From Hippopus hippopus (Eukaryota; Mollusca; Bivalvia; Cardiida; Cardiidae): a stretch of DNA of 64,000 nucleotides. The notes beneath the pieces were generated by a model. The model worked only from the letters and a program-made list of their open reading frames with translations. It had not been told where the DNA came from and searched no databases. The position numbers were made by a program, and so were the translations under genes. Shown in pieces: positions 1-11,804 of the stretch (positions are counted from its first letter, which is position 1; every line of letters starts with the position of its first letter). Location of the stretch: positions 20,131,215 to 20,195,214 of the forward strand of contig OX328112.1 in NCBI GenBank assembly GCA_946811185.2, written 5' to 3'.

Positions 1-192
1 GATTCAATGGCAAAATAAATTCTAATAGTCTCAAATCAAAATTCAGAATATACTGTGTATGTTGCTATAATTTTACAGCAATCTTAGCGCAATCCCCGAA
101 GGTAAGTCCTATAAAAAAACATAGTTGCTTTGGTTACGGATATTTCATTCAAACATATAAACTCAACAAAAGCAGTAGTTTCGTTTCCCTCT

Positions 193-217
193 TCCCCCCC
201 CCCCCCCCCCCCCCCCC
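193..217. repeat. Poly-C tract
   Basis: Run of more than 20 C. Confidence 0.95.
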
Positions 218-561
218 GCAGAATACTTTCCTAAGTTTGTAAACGATACCTACAGCACTTAAACTGCTTGGCGATGTACACATGTAAAAAATGACATCAA
301 ACAATAATACAATTTAGACTTTTTATCTCACTTGCAGAAAATTGCGGATTTCGGTAACGGAAATTTTACTTTTAATATAAATACCGATATTAACAATAAT
401 GAAATGAACACATACCTTTCAAATGCTGCCTATAACAATTGCTAGTGTACTTTGCGTCTATTAAAATTACTGGAATGCTTTTTTTTAATTTACGTATTAA
501 ACTAACGGTAACGGAAATTTTAAGTCTACACAGCAGAATGACCAACCTTCATCTTTCGTAG

Positions 562-772
562 TTAATCCTTGTCTTGCTTAATAAGTTGAATAAAATTTCA
601 AGTCGACAGTAAAAATCCAAATAATGCTATTTCAAACTTACTTTTGGAGAAAAAATATCTCCTTTTCGGACAATGTAGATCCAAGATCAGACTGTACGTT
701 CTGTGCAGTCTAGTTTTGATCTACAGTATCTGTTAAAGGTCAGTGAAATGCGCTTAGCAGCCTAAGGGTTAA
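562..772. mobile_element. TTAA MITE (family E, agatcagactg hairpin)
   Basis: Flanked by TTAA; left end ttaatccttgtcttgc, right end gcttagcagcctaagggttaa. Centre is a hairpin of agatcagactg...cagtctagttttg around cgttctgtg. About 210 bp. Confidence 0.85.
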
Positions 773-1599
773 TATGTATTGAATGGTACTCTAATCATCC
801 AGTTATGTGATGATTTTCTTGATAAATCTACAATGCATCACGGTAATGGTTTATAAGTCAAAATAATTATAGATCCATACAACCAATTTTGTCCAACAAT
901 TAGCTGAATCTTAAGGCAGATTGGTCCTTTGACATGCAGAAAAGTTACCAGAAGCAAAAAAGTTTCGACTCGGGTCAGCCTGCACGGACTACGCAGGCTG
1001 TGCAGTTTCACTAAACTTTTTTAGCGGGGTGAAGGTTGTTATTTCCGAGAAATTTTGCAGCGAATCAGAATTCTAATTCGTGACTAAAGAAAAATAATTT
1101 TAGACATGTCCGCTTTTCAGGCAATTGAGACACGTTGCCAAAATTATGAGACTCCTTTAAGGTACTAGACCCCTAATGGAAAACAGCTATTTCCACTACA
1201 GTATTATCCTACAAAATTTGCTATGATTAAAAATGAGTATTATTGTGCTACTTTAACCGAGCAACTTTTTCCTTTTTTTCCTTCTTAGAATATCATTTAT
1301 AAATCTAAAACCACTATATTCTCATTACATAGGGAGATAATAATTACCTCCCTTTTCAGGAAACTAACAAAAGTATCAACAAATAATTTCAAGATAGACA
1401 TCAGGGGAATTTCTGGTCGGTTGAAAATGTGCAAAAGTATTATATCAGTATAAATCCTTATTTATCAAATGACAAGAAATTTTATTCCATGTTGCACTAG
1501 AAGTTCTGATCTGGGTAAAATCCTAACGCACGCACACACGCACGCATATACATCGAAGTCACTCGTCACAACTCGGCCGATTCCGTAACTACATGTAAC

Positions 1600-1960
1600 C
1601 TTGTCCGTATTTTGGGGGTTTCCATTCGTTGTCTGCGAATGTCATATTCTTCGAAGATTCGACCTGTCTGCTATGACGCATCACCCATCTCATATAAAGG
1701 GGAAAAGTAGGGCTTATACCGAAGCTATTACCCAAACCTGTAGGGGCTGTTTTGATAAATGGCCGGTGCATTCGTTACATCCTAGCTGATCATAGCTGAA
1801 TGAATCGCACCAGGTAGCGTTTTATTGAATGAACGTTTATTTTATTTTGAAATTCAAAGTAATGGTTTTCGTTTTGAAAAGTAGTCCGGTTCTGTACCCA
1901 GAATGCCCAAATCAGATAGATGTGTATTTCAAGAATGCCATCTAACGGAAGATAATGGGT
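1600..1960. repeat. Dispersed repeat, left copy of a direct pair
   Basis: gaatgtcatattcttcgaag ... catctaacggaagataatgg; the same about 350 bp recurs at 3840-4180 (aatgtcatattcttcg / gcatgtcatattcttcgaag). Short open frames on both strands here belong to the repeat. Confidence 0.88.
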
Positions 1961-2602
1961 TTCCATTTTGAAATACTGCCAGTCAAATGATCTTAAAAAT
2001 GGCGGCGCCGATGTAAATCAATTAGGGAGATAAGCAACTTGTCGCTGAAAAATGCCTACAGAATTGTTAATCGCTTTAGAAATTTATATAGATCTACAAA
2101 CTGTTTGGCATCCGAAATGTATTTCGAAAGATTCCCACAGAAAATTGTGATTATGGTTGAATGTGGCAATTCTGCCATATGAGATCAAGGGACACAGTTA
2201 CAGGTGCTAGAATCTGCTAACACGATTCCACCTCATAGTGACTGGTATCTTTCGGTATTAGCAGTACATGATATGTAAAAGAAGGTTGAATCCGCACCGA
2301 TGAACAGTTTTGGCGACTAGAGTAGGTTGCCGTATTGCGACCACAAACAGAAAGAATGGAGCTGTGTTATCAGGGACTGTCCATTAATTTCGCAAAATTC
2401 AGTGGAGCCCTGCAGCATTCGACTCGAGACAGATGCTACGTACTAGAGATGGAGGCCGGATTTGTCCGGGAGTTGGCTACACTGGGCAAAACAGCATGCC
2501 TAGTATGAAGACACGAAGGGGTACCCTGGAAAGAAGCCAGAAGACTTGTGCCAACAGAAAAGATGGCCCTTGTTCCCTCAGTTGGCGACAAGTTGGGCTG
2601 TT

Positions 2603-2931
2603 CAATTGATTGATTGATTGTATGGTGTTTAACACCGTTTTCAACATTATTTTAGTTATATCGCGGCGGCCAGTGCACCTATCCATGCTTTCCTGGAGTC
2701 TCTTTTACCAGTACTCCCGCACAATCTTCTTTCCAAGCCACTGGCTGCTTTCCCACATAATCATCGTCGAAACAATGGTCAGCGGTGGGAGAGGAATGAA
2801 TCCTGTCGCGGTGACTATCATCAATCCTTGAAAAGAAAATTGCCGAGCCAGGGGTCGTAACCAGGGATCGAACCCACGACCCCCTGTTCTCAAGTCCTGC
2901 ACGCTACCGACTGAGCTACCGGAGCTCGGCT
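2603..2931 (-). mobile_element. tRNA-derived SINE (family S), full-length
   Basis: Read on the minus strand: tRNA-like head with A box tagctcagtcgg and B box ggttcgatccc, body with aagcagccagtggcttgg and gcatggataggtgcactggc, ending gttaaacaccatacaatcaa then (tcaa)n. About 325 bp. The tRNA-like head is not a tRNA gene. Confidence 0.9.
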
Positions 2932-3339
2932 TGGGCTTTCCAAATTACCAAAGTAAAGGTATCACTTATTCTGGGTGAACGCCTGATGTTTGCGGCAGTA
3001 TGGCCTCCCTAAAAAAAAGAGAGAGAGACAATGCAGGGGAGAGTGTAGTGGATCTAGGTTAGTCTACTGGGGGTTTCCCCGTAATATTCTAGAGATTGCC
3101 GAGTTTCCTGTGATGTCACTGCTGAAACTGAGGCCTCTTCTGGTAAGCCAGGGATGGAGGATAGTCGCTGCTTGCAGAAAAAACTAAGATATCCGTCACA
3201 TCGTAACCACTGGACTAAATACAGGTGCGCAACTTGATTGTGTACTGTCTCTCAAGTAAAAAGGGATGACTTTTTCCTGAGCTTGGTTCGCACAGGTCTA
3301 CAGCGACGGCATGTAGCTTCCATAATTTAAACTATTAAA

Positions 3340-3710
3340 GGCCCAGTAGAGGCCAAAATATCAAAGCAAGTGTCATAATACATTTAAATTTCAATCATAC
3401 CATTTAAAAGTATTGAAAATATTGTGAAGATGACAGCCTTTTATTGTGTGATCGGTTCAAGTGTTAGTCGCTGGCAGAAAAACAGAATTTTAAAATCAGG
3501 TAAAAAGTAAACAAAAGACACAGCTACCTGGCAGGTTTTAACCTAATTTTGAAATTAATTTCTCTGTCAGCGACTAACACTTGGACCGACCAAGTAATGA
3601 CAGATTGTCATCTTCACAATAATTTCCATATTTTTTAATGGTATGATATAAATTTAAATACATTTTAACACCAGCTTTGTTTACTTTTGGCCTTTATTGT
3701 CACTTTAAGA
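3340..3710. mobile_element. Hairpin MITE (family D, gccagcgactaacac)
   Basis: aaaggcccagtagaggccaa ... gtgttagtcgctggcagaaa ... complementary arm ctgccagcgactaacacttg ... ggcctttattgtcactttaa. Nearly symmetrical 370-bp foldback. Confidence 0.88.
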
Positions 3711-3839
3711 AACGCTGATAGTATTCCGTTGTTGTCAATAAGTATGTAAGCGTATACTGGCTTCAAATAGATTTTCTATTTATGCGATGAAGTCATCGCC
3801 ATGATGTCACTACGACGCCATCCTAAATATGGGTGGGCT

Positions 3840-4180
3840 TGCCGATGTCTGCGCATGTCATATTCTTCGAAGATTCGACCTGTCTGCTATGACGCATCAC
3901 CCATCCCCCGATACTTGGGAAAAGTAGGGCTTATACCGAAGCTATACCCAAGCTTGTAGGGACCGTTTTAATAAATGGCCGGTGCATAGGTTACCTGCCA
4001 GCTGATCATAACTGAATGAATCGCACCAGGTAGCGTTTTATTGAGTAAACGTTTATTTTATTTTGAAATTCAAAGTAACAGTTGTCGTTTTGAAAAATTA
4101 GTCCGCTTCTGTACCCAGCATGCCCATATTAGATAGATGTGTATTTGTAGAATGCCATCTAGCGGAAGATAATGGTGGGC
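3840..4180. repeat. Dispersed repeat, right copy of a direct pair
   Basis: See 1600-1960; same orientation, roughly 90 percent alike by eye. Confidence 0.88.
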
Positions 4181-4230
4181 TTGCAAGAAACTAGAGACGT
4201 ATATGCCTAAATGAGCCATGTAGTTTACAC

Positions 4231-4312
4231 CGTGGGGGGGGGGGGGGGGTTATGAGCCGTGTAGTTACACGGTGGGGGAGCGGGGGGGGGGGCAAAGGGG
4301 GGAGCTTAAGGG
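4231..4312. repeat. G-rich tract pair
   Basis: Two long G-runs (17 and 13) separated by ttatgagccgtgtagttaca and followed by further G-runs; the flank is a duplicated taaatgagccatgtag-type phrase. Confidence 0.85.
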
Positions 4313-4424
4313 ATCTACAAAAAATTTCAACCCATGTCGGCCTGGCTAAGACGAATCAAAGAATTTTATTTTGTTACTTGTAAATTTTTTAGGTGTCAAA
4401 GGACCATTCTTCCTCAAGATTCCG

Positions 4425-4910
4425 TCAGTTGAGATGTTTAATGCATCTGCGAAAAGTATCGACCCATGTCAGCCTGCGCAGTCCGTGCCGGCTGACCTGG
4501 ACCGAAACTTTTCTTTGCGCTATTGGTCAATTTTCTGTATGTCCAAGGACCAGTCTACCTTATGATTAAGTCGGTTGTTAAAAAAAGTGGCTATTATGGA
4601 TCCATAGTAATCTGATGGCTTGACGGGTATTTATGCATTACGGAGATACATTAACCCTTTACCACACAGTACCGAGTTTTAACAACCTGTAGGAAGAGGC
4701 CTTTTAAAAACATTAAGGGAAAAGGAGAAAATGCTGGTAACCAGCATTTTCTCCTTTTTCCTACAATGTTTTCTATCCTATCAAGACAAAAATCATCATA
4801 TGAGTAACATTTGTTTTGTACTGTGCAATTTGCTTTCAATTTGGTTGAGTGCAAAATTTTGTTGTTTGGTTTAAGGTTAAAGCTCCTTTTGCCAGAGAAA
4901 GGCTCATATA
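4425..4910. mobile_element. Hairpin MITE (family B) interrupted by family A
   Basis: cgaaaagtatcgacccatgt, tgcgcagtccgtgccggctg and ttgcgctattggtcaatttt, then gcattacggagatacat, the family A insert at 4651-4880, and agctccttttgccagagaaa. Confidence 0.85.
4651..4880. mobile_element. TTAA hairpin MITE (family A), nested in another MITE
   Basis: Family A consensus as read here: TTAACCCTTTACCACACAAT ..., a central near-perfect palindrome around gctggtaaccagc (arms include ggagaaaatgct and attgtggg), then ...TTTGGTAAAGGGTTAA. About 230 bp, no coding. This copy interrupts a family B element exactly at its internal TTAA (compare the uninterrupted site near 33268), leaving TTAA on both sides. Confidence 0.92.
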
Positions 4911-5163
4911 TGTATGACCTCACCTTCTATGACCCCAGGGCCACAATCTGAACAACTTCGGTGTCAGACAATGAGATGATGCCACGTATCAACGAATGAT
5001 TGGATAAATATTGTTTTATAACGCATCGGCATTTAGAGCACGTGACAAGCATCAACAATTGATAAGGAGTATAAATTATAGATCTACCGTTAAAGCAATA
5101 GGGTGTCACTTGGTACGGGTAAAAAACCAAATGTTTTTCAATAAGAATATGTAAAACAAAACT

Positions 5164-5537
5164 TAAAGGCCCAATGGCAGCTAAAACACACAACGCAGGC
5201 GTTAAAATGCATTCAAATTTAAATCATACCATCTACAAGTATGGAAAATATTGTGAAGACGACAATGTGTTTTTGTGTTATCGGTCCAAGTGTTAGTAGC
5301 TGGCATAAAATGAATTCAAAATCAGGCAAAAAGTAAAATAAGATAGAGTGACCTGGCAAATTTTTAGCCTACTTTTGACATTCATTTCTCTGCCAGCGAC
5401 TAACACATGGACCGACCGTACAGTAACAGATTGTCATCTTCACTATAATTTCCATGCTTTTAAATGGTATGATTTAACTTGAAATGCTTTTAAAGCCCGC
5501 TTTGTTTACTTTTGGCAGCTAGTGTCACTTTACACGG
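5164..5537. mobile_element. Hairpin MITE (family D)
   Basis: Same foldback as 3340-3710: ggcccaatggcagctaaaac ... ctgccagcgactaacacat ... ggcagctagtgtcactttac. Confidence 0.88.
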
Positions 5538-6245
5538 ACTGAAATTTCATCAGTTTTGCTTATGGCAAAGAACAGTCAGAAGAATTGAGTCCAAATTTAA
5601 GCCAATATTTTGAACATTATAACAAAATGTCCTACATTTAGATGTATGAATTAAATCTAAATGCATTTAAATTTGACAATATAAATCAAGATCAGACTGT
5701 ATTGCGGACAATGAAGGTCAAGATCAGACAACACAGAACGTGCAGTCTGATCCTTGATCAACATTATCGGCAATTTAGCTTTTATTTTCTGGCAAAAGCA
5801 ATTTTGAAATTGAGAGAAAGTCTCCTTTCCTGATTGAGAAAGAGCATTATTTTATTTGATGCTTTGATGCTTATTGTTGAAGCCCGGGGTCTCGCCTAGC
5901 TATGCGCTTGCAGCAGGAAGAAGTAATATTCTTTATTTGCAATTTCTCTGTCCGACACAATGCATTCAAAACTTACCTCGTGCACGAAGAATATTCGAAG
6001 TCACTGCGGGAGGTATTGTGTAAATCTTGCTTTTTTTATACAGGAAAAAATGCGGAAGACTTACAAACCGGTGAGATCGAGAGCTCGATTAGACACTCCC
6101 ATTTTTTTTTTCAGGTATTAGGAAAGACAAACACTTCACTCACCTCCCCTCCTTCCCCCCCCCCCTCCCCCAATTTTTTTTTCTACCGCACACCGCACTT
6201 CCTTATTGAAGTACATTTCAAGTATTCACATCATGGTGAAGAATA

Positions 6246-6550
6246 ATTGAATGTATGGTGTTTAACGCCGTTTTCAGCATTATTTCAGTTATATCGGGGC
6301 GGCCAGTGCACCTATCCATGCTTTCCTTGAGTCTCTTTTACTAGTACTTCGCACAATTTTCTTTCCAAGCCACTGGCTGCTTTCCCACATAACCAACTTT
6401 GGGACAATGGTCGGCTATGGGAGAGGAATGAATCCTGTTGCATTGGCTATCATCAATCCTCGGAAGGAAATTGGCCCAGCCAAGGATCGAATCCGCGACC
6501 CACTGTTCTTAAGTCCTGCACGCTACCGAGTGAGCTACCTGGGCTCAGCG
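6246..6550 (-). mobile_element. tRNA-derived SINE (family S)
   Basis: Full-length copy with head at the right (gctacctgggctcagc) and tail at the left (atggtgtttaacgccg). Confidence 0.88.
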
Positions 6551-6649
6551 GTGAAGAATCAAGATTTCTTTAAAAGTTAACGACTTTTTTAAATTTACCT
6601 CAATGTTTTTCAGTTTTTCCTAATGCTGGAACCTCTTGACACTTCTGCA

Positions 6650-6870
6650 TTAATCGTTTACCACGCAATCCCGAGTTTTAACGACCCAGAAGAAAAAGGC
6701 TTTTGAAAACATTGTGGAAAAAGGAGAAAATACTGGTAACCAGCATTTTCTCTTCTTCCCACAATGTTTTCTTCTCTATCAAGGACAGAAATCATCATTA
6801 CATTTTTTTGTGGTTGTTGACTGCAAATGCTTTCAATTTGGTCGAATGTCAAATTTTGTCGTTTGGTTAA
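6650..6870. mobile_element. TTAA hairpin MITE (family A)
   Basis: Starts ttaatcgtttaccacgcaat, has the palindromic core at 6700-6770 and ends gtttggttaa. Diverged copy. Confidence 0.85.
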
Positions 6871-7033
6871 GACAAAAGGGACGGGAAAAGTCACCGTTAT
6901 AAATACGGGGATCATAAATTTCTGGATCAATTCAATGGTAGAATTGGTGTCGTATATAAAAACGTATGTAAAAAGGAGCCTTTAGTCGCCCCCCTTTTTT
7001 TGAGTTCCTTACTAGAAACTTTTCAAGCTTTTC

Positions 7034-7545
7034 ACCCCCGAAGGCGAGGGGATATAGTGCTTGCGTTGTCCGTCCGTCCGTCCGTCCGCCCGGACAGATA
7101 TCTTCTATACTCCTTCACGAAAATTGATAAAACTTCATACATGTGTTCCTTATGATAGTCCGCATGTACACATAACCCTTTTGTTATTGGTCCATTAAAA
7201 AAACTATACATAAAGCCCCGCTTTTTCGTGACATGGCATTTCATTAAATAGAAACAAATAATGGTTGTCTATGGTTTATAATAAACAATATAAACGTGAT
7301 GTTTCATAAAATTTTGTCCAGGAGTTAAAGGGATATTTGGAAAAATACATCAAGCCCCCTTTTTCCATGACAAGGCGTTAAAAAATAAATCAAAGAAAGT
7401 ACGTCGGTGGATTGTCATAAGGAACACATGTATGAATTTCATCAATTTTCGTCAAGGAATTTAGAAGATATCTGTCCGGACGGACGAATGGACGGATAGA
7501 CGAACGAACAGACAGAGGGACATATTTCCCTGCCCCCCCCCCTCG
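7034..7545. mobile_element. Foldback element with (CCGT)n-type ends
   Basis: ccgtccgtccgtccgcccgg, acagatatcttctatactcc and catacatgtgttccttatga on the left recur inverted on the right (tcataaggaacacatgt ... gaagatatctgtccggacgg). Confidence 0.82.
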
Positions 7546-8339
7546 AAATTCGGTGGAGGATAAAAATGCTCAGAATACACCAAATGCACGATTGTTGTCT
7601 ATTGTTTTCCGTTTCCCTCATTGGTCTTCATACGGATACATCATACAAATTTATACATGTACATATATTCTGGCATAAGTTGGCTTTAAAGCATTTTGAG
7701 TAAAAGAGTCAAGAAAAATGTTATTATGCGGGCATTTGGCAAAATTACTAGGATTTCACGCAAAAGCCAAAGAATGTCAGTTTCTTTTTTTTTCCACAAC
7801 AGTATCTCAAGAGTTATGGGATAATGATAAGATCCGTGCGGATATATTTACGAATGAGACCAACTGCTTAAATTAGAGATACATACGTTCAGCTTAAAAA
7901 AGTAGTTCCAATGAAATTTACAAATAACTACTTAGTTTTCAGATCTGAAAGTGAAACAACCTTTAGGTTTACAAAGATAACAATTTTTGACCTTTGAAAT
8001 TGTCTGGAATTCTTGTTTGACATGTTTTTGGGAAAAAAAGGGGACGTAAAACATAATGCCTTAAAATGACGTCACATAACGCTTTCATGACGGAACAAAC
8101 TCTTACCTCAAACGCGTGTAAGAAAAAAAAAAGTTCATAAGCTGTATATTACAATTAAAGCAGGGGAACTTATGTGACGAAAAAAAAAAATCGAAAATTG
8201 CTCAATTACTCCGATGTTGAACATTCGTTAAATCCGTTCTCCTTTCGCCTCTGTTGTACGAGGACTTACAACAGTTCGAAGCAAGTGGGGAAATTTCTAG
8301 TATTTCTTTTGCATTTTCATGAACTACTGTTAAGGTATA

Positions 8340-9005
8340 TATCTAGGATCTGACATAATGCTGGCAAATGAGGCAAATTTTATTTCGCTAGTCTTAAGCT
8401 TAAAAGCCAACGAATGCCAGATTCTTTTAATCATATAACTGTATCTCAAGAATTACAGTTAATGAGGTGTTGAAACAAAGCCTACCTCTACATGTATACT
8501 GAAATTCATATGAAACATATTCGCTTCTTTGATAGGTATGTACATCGCGGACGAAAAATAGTCCCAAAGAAACATGCATTACAATGATTTGTTTTGAATC
8601 TAAAAAGATCAAATTCGCATCGTTTTAACGATCAGTGCTTTTGATGATAATTTCACAGAGCAATTTGAGTCAACAATATTTTAAAAATGAGACGTATAAT
8701 TACAGAGCTTTGACCAAAAACAGATATGCTTGTTCATCTCAAATGTGTTTAAGATAAGAAAATTTGTAACAGCTATATTAAACTGAAACAAAACAAAGAC
8801 TACCTCTACATGTGTTTTTAAATTTGAAATATGAAACTTATTCGCTTTTTTCAGGGGTATGTATATCACGGACAAAAAATAGTTCCAATTAGCTCAAGAG
8901 AAATTTAGGTCAGCAATGTTTCAGAAATGAGATGTACAAATACGGGGCTTTGGCCAAAAACAGAACCGTTTGTTTATCTCAAAAGTGTTTCAGATAAGAA
9001 AATTC
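8340..9005. repeat. Dispersed repeat, two tandem-like copies
   Basis: ctgtatctcaagaattacag, acaaagcctacctctacatg, ttcgcttctttgataggtat, then again acaaagactacctctacatg and attcgcttttttcaggggta. Inverted relatives lie at 42480-43060 and 52440-52980. Confidence 0.8.
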
Positions 9006-9026
9006 ATAATGGCTGTATTAAACTGA

Positions 9027-9150
9027 ATTGATTGATTGATTGTATGGTATTCAACAACATTTTCAACATTATTTCAGTTTTATCGCGGCGGCCAGTGCAC
9101 GTATCCATGCTTTCCTAGAGTTTCTTTTACCAGTACTCTGCGCAATGGTA
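9027..9150 (-). mobile_element. SINE (family S), tail fragment
   Basis: gattgattgattgtatggt through ttaccagtactctgcgcaa; no tRNA head. Confidence 0.85.
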
Positions 9151-9235
9151 TTAAACTGAAATAAGGGTGGTTATGTTATAAAGATTTACAGATTTTATTA
9201 ATTTTGCCCAGTACTTGATAGTTTACACATGACGG

Positions 9236-9446
9236 TTAACCCTTAGGCTGCTAAGCGCGACTCACTGACCTTTTGCAGACAGTGTAGATCAAGATCAGAC
9301 TGCACAGAACGTGCAGTCTGATCTTGGATCTACACTGTCCGAAATGGGGATATTTTTCTCGAAAAAGAAAGTTCAAAATAGCATCATCCGTATTTTTCTA
9401 TCGGCTTGAAAATTTCATTTCACTTATTTAACAGGATAAGGGTTAA
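9236..9446. mobile_element. TTAA MITE (family E)
   Basis: TTAACCCTTAGGCTGCTAAG ... hairpin agatcagactgcac / gtgcagtctgatctt ... gataagggTTAA. Same family as 562-772 in the opposite orientation. Confidence 0.9.
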
Positions 9447-10179
9447 TGTACAGATGTAAACGACCTGATTCGCCGTATACAGCTACGTTACTTGTACCAC
9501 TCTGTACTCCCAATATAGATTTACAGAATTTAGCTGAACTAACTCGAAATCTTTCAATTTATAAAATCCCCAAACTATTTTGGCGTAATTCAATATTCAG
9601 TTAAATAATAAATCAATTAGGCATAATGCAGCATCCGGTTTAATATGATATTTTTCAATGTCATTCAATTAGGTAAACATGTCCCTGAAAAGGTGCTTAT
9701 TTGGTAATAGCTAAGGTTCAGAAAGTAGGCCCATTTATTTCATGTCGGTATACTGGAGTCATTTTCGGTGAAAAGGAAGTTTAATGCATCTCTGTGATGC
9801 ATTATACCAAGCAAGTCATCACATGATTACACGTATTATAGACACCAACCTTTGATGTCAAACAATAACCTACAAATTTTCCGACTCAAGTACGTGCATT
9901 GCACGTGGATAAAATCAGACACGACGGAAAATTAATCCGTATTTATACAGTGTCAAATACGGTTTCAAATCTGATATGACGACGTAATCCGCGTGCGGCC
10001 TGGTTTCTGATTTGTTTGGTTAAAATCTTCCGTCATTTGTAAAAAGGAGCCATCACCCACTAAACCACTATATGTTTCAATTTCTTATCGCTTTCGAATA
10101 ACATTATTGGTGATTGCAATATTTTGTTGCTAAAATTTGTAGTTATATAGTTAATGATTTACTATGATGTGATATCTTT

Positions 10180-10485
10180 CTTGATTGATCGATTGTATAA
10201 TGTTTAACGCAGTTATATTGCTGCGGCCTGTGCACCAATCCATGCTCTTTTGGGGTGTCCTTCACCAGTACTTCGCACAATATTCTTCCGAAGCCAATGG
10301 CTGCTTTCAGACATAAACATATTTGAAACAGTTATGATCGGCGGTGAGAGATGAATTAGTCCTGTCACAATGACTATCATCAATCCTCAGAAAGAAATTG
10401 GCTGAGCTTGGGATTCGAACCAGTGACCCCCCTATTCTATCATCTCAAGTCCTGTATGCTACCGACTGCACCACCGTGGCTGGGC
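10180..10485 (-). mobile_element. SINE (family S), diverged
   Basis: Whole body and a diverged head (gggattcgaaccagtgaccc). An open frame beginning at 10408 is carried by this head and a following (AAT)n. Confidence 0.85.
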
Positions 10486-10606
10486 GGTAACTTTCTTGGT
10501 GCTTATATTTACTTCTTATGGGATGTCAAATTACTCAGTTCGGAGCAAATACAAACAACAGGAAAGTTACTAGACCATAATATCCTGTATTTACTAGTCT
10601 GTAATA

Positions 10607-10636
10607 CAATAATAATAATAATAATAATAATAATAC
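10607..10636. repeat. (AAT)n microsatellite
   Basis: Ten aat units following a SINE. Confidence 0.95.
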
Positions 10637-10992
10637 CAGATCAGTTTCGGCAAATGTTAAAGAATATGCTAACAAAACCTGATGATTTGCCTGCAAGAAA
10701 ATTAACAGCGACTAGCTCAATCAGTAGAGTCACCAGTTGATGGTGTGTTTATGTAGTGACTTTGACTCCCACTTGGGCATTGTTTGTAATGTATTTTTGC
10801 CAATTGTCAAGTTTTTTTTTCCCTCAAAACGGTGTTCATGGTCAAAACTGAATAACAGGCAGCTTAAAAAATTGACAACTCATTTATTCTGCTAGAACGA
10901 ATTGAGCTGCAGACGACTTTGTAAAACATCCTTGTTAAATAAAGTTAAATGTTGATCATGAACGTTAGATTTATAGTATTTCATAAATGATC

Positions 10993-11221
10993 CATGGTTC
11001 CAAGCAAGCCACTACATACTTATGGACACATTAGAGCCACTTTTTTAACAACCAACTTAATCATGCGGTAGACTCGTCCTTTGATCAAAAAAAAAAAAAA
11101 AAAAACTGACCAACAGCGAAAAGTTTCGTTTAGGTCAGCATGCGCAGACTGCGCAGGCTGATCTGAATCGAAACTTTGTGCAGATGCCTCAAGCCCTTTT
11201 TACACAGAGTATGGCTCATGT
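10993..11221. mobile_element. Hairpin MITE (family B)
   Basis: ccaagcaagccactacatac, cgcagactgcgcaggctgat, end cacagagtatggctcatg. Lies about 140 bp before NOX5 exon a. Confidence 0.82.
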
Positions 11222-11357
11222 ACATTTGAAAGAACTGAGGCAATAGGAAATAATCTCGTTCTCCTTTTACTACAATATTCTCAAAAGAGATCTGCTACAA
11301 GTCATAAGATAAGTCTCTAGGTGGTACAATGCTAAAAACCGAAACATAATTTTCCAG

Positions 11358-11804
11358 GACTCCGGCAACCACAGCGCTTCCCAGAGCTCTACCAGCAGTC
11401 CCGCATCTAGCAGGGATCTAAACAGGGTATTCGGGTCCATGATTCTTCGCGGTAACTACAATATGCCCCCAAGGGCTTCCATAGATGGAATTAAGAACCC
11501 ATTATTTGATGATGGGCTCAAAGATGAATCTTTACTGCATGATAAAGAAGGAGGCGATCTGGAGAATTTTTGCGAACTGAATCAACCTGAGAAGCGTCGT
11601 GCATGGAGGCCGCCCCTTGGGCATTCCACTCACGAAATGATGAGCCCTATATTTGATGAAAGGCCCAGTGATGAAGAGGTAGTTCACGGTAAGGAGGGAC
11701 AAGTTGTAGACAATGGTAGGCATGAGTGTATTGTTGAGATGGAGGACGAAGATTACCCGAGTCTGTCCAGAGAACGTCCTGCAGGACAGGGGCTGACGGA
11801 GCAG
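11358..11804 (+). CDS. NOX5: NOX5 exon a: N-terminal extension with internal repeat
   Basis: Open 149-codon exon between acceptor ttttccag and donor CAG|gtaata, phase 0 at both ends. It starts with a Ser/Thr-rich stretch (SASQSSTSSPASS) and continues as acidic, hydrophilic sequence. Two related 24-residue units are visible, beginning NPLFDDGLKDES and SPIFDERPSDEE and ending KEG...N. No known domain recognised. Its assignment to NOX5 rests on phase compatibility with 13721-13770 and then the EF-hand exon, the same strand, and coding-like composition. A Met at 11439 could serve as an alternative internal start. Confidence 0.75.

Larger units (their letters stand above)
1..11357. other. No supported exon: repeats upstream of NOX5
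   Basis: 5' flank or 5' introns of NOX5. It holds MITE, SINE and foldback copies listed separately, plus AT-rich unique sequence. A possible initiator exon (6050-6070) is discussed under findings. All open frames seen here are short and overlap repeats or lack coding character. Confidence 0.6.

Noticed and set aside
1589..1789. Overlapping short frames on both strands
   Set aside because: Same sequence recurs at 3840-4000 with frame-breaking changes; a dispersed repeat.
2860..2931. tRNA-like sequence with A and B boxes (also 39372-39450, 57675-57750)
   Set aside because: Part of SINE heads; the cloverleaf is incomplete and the body follows directly.
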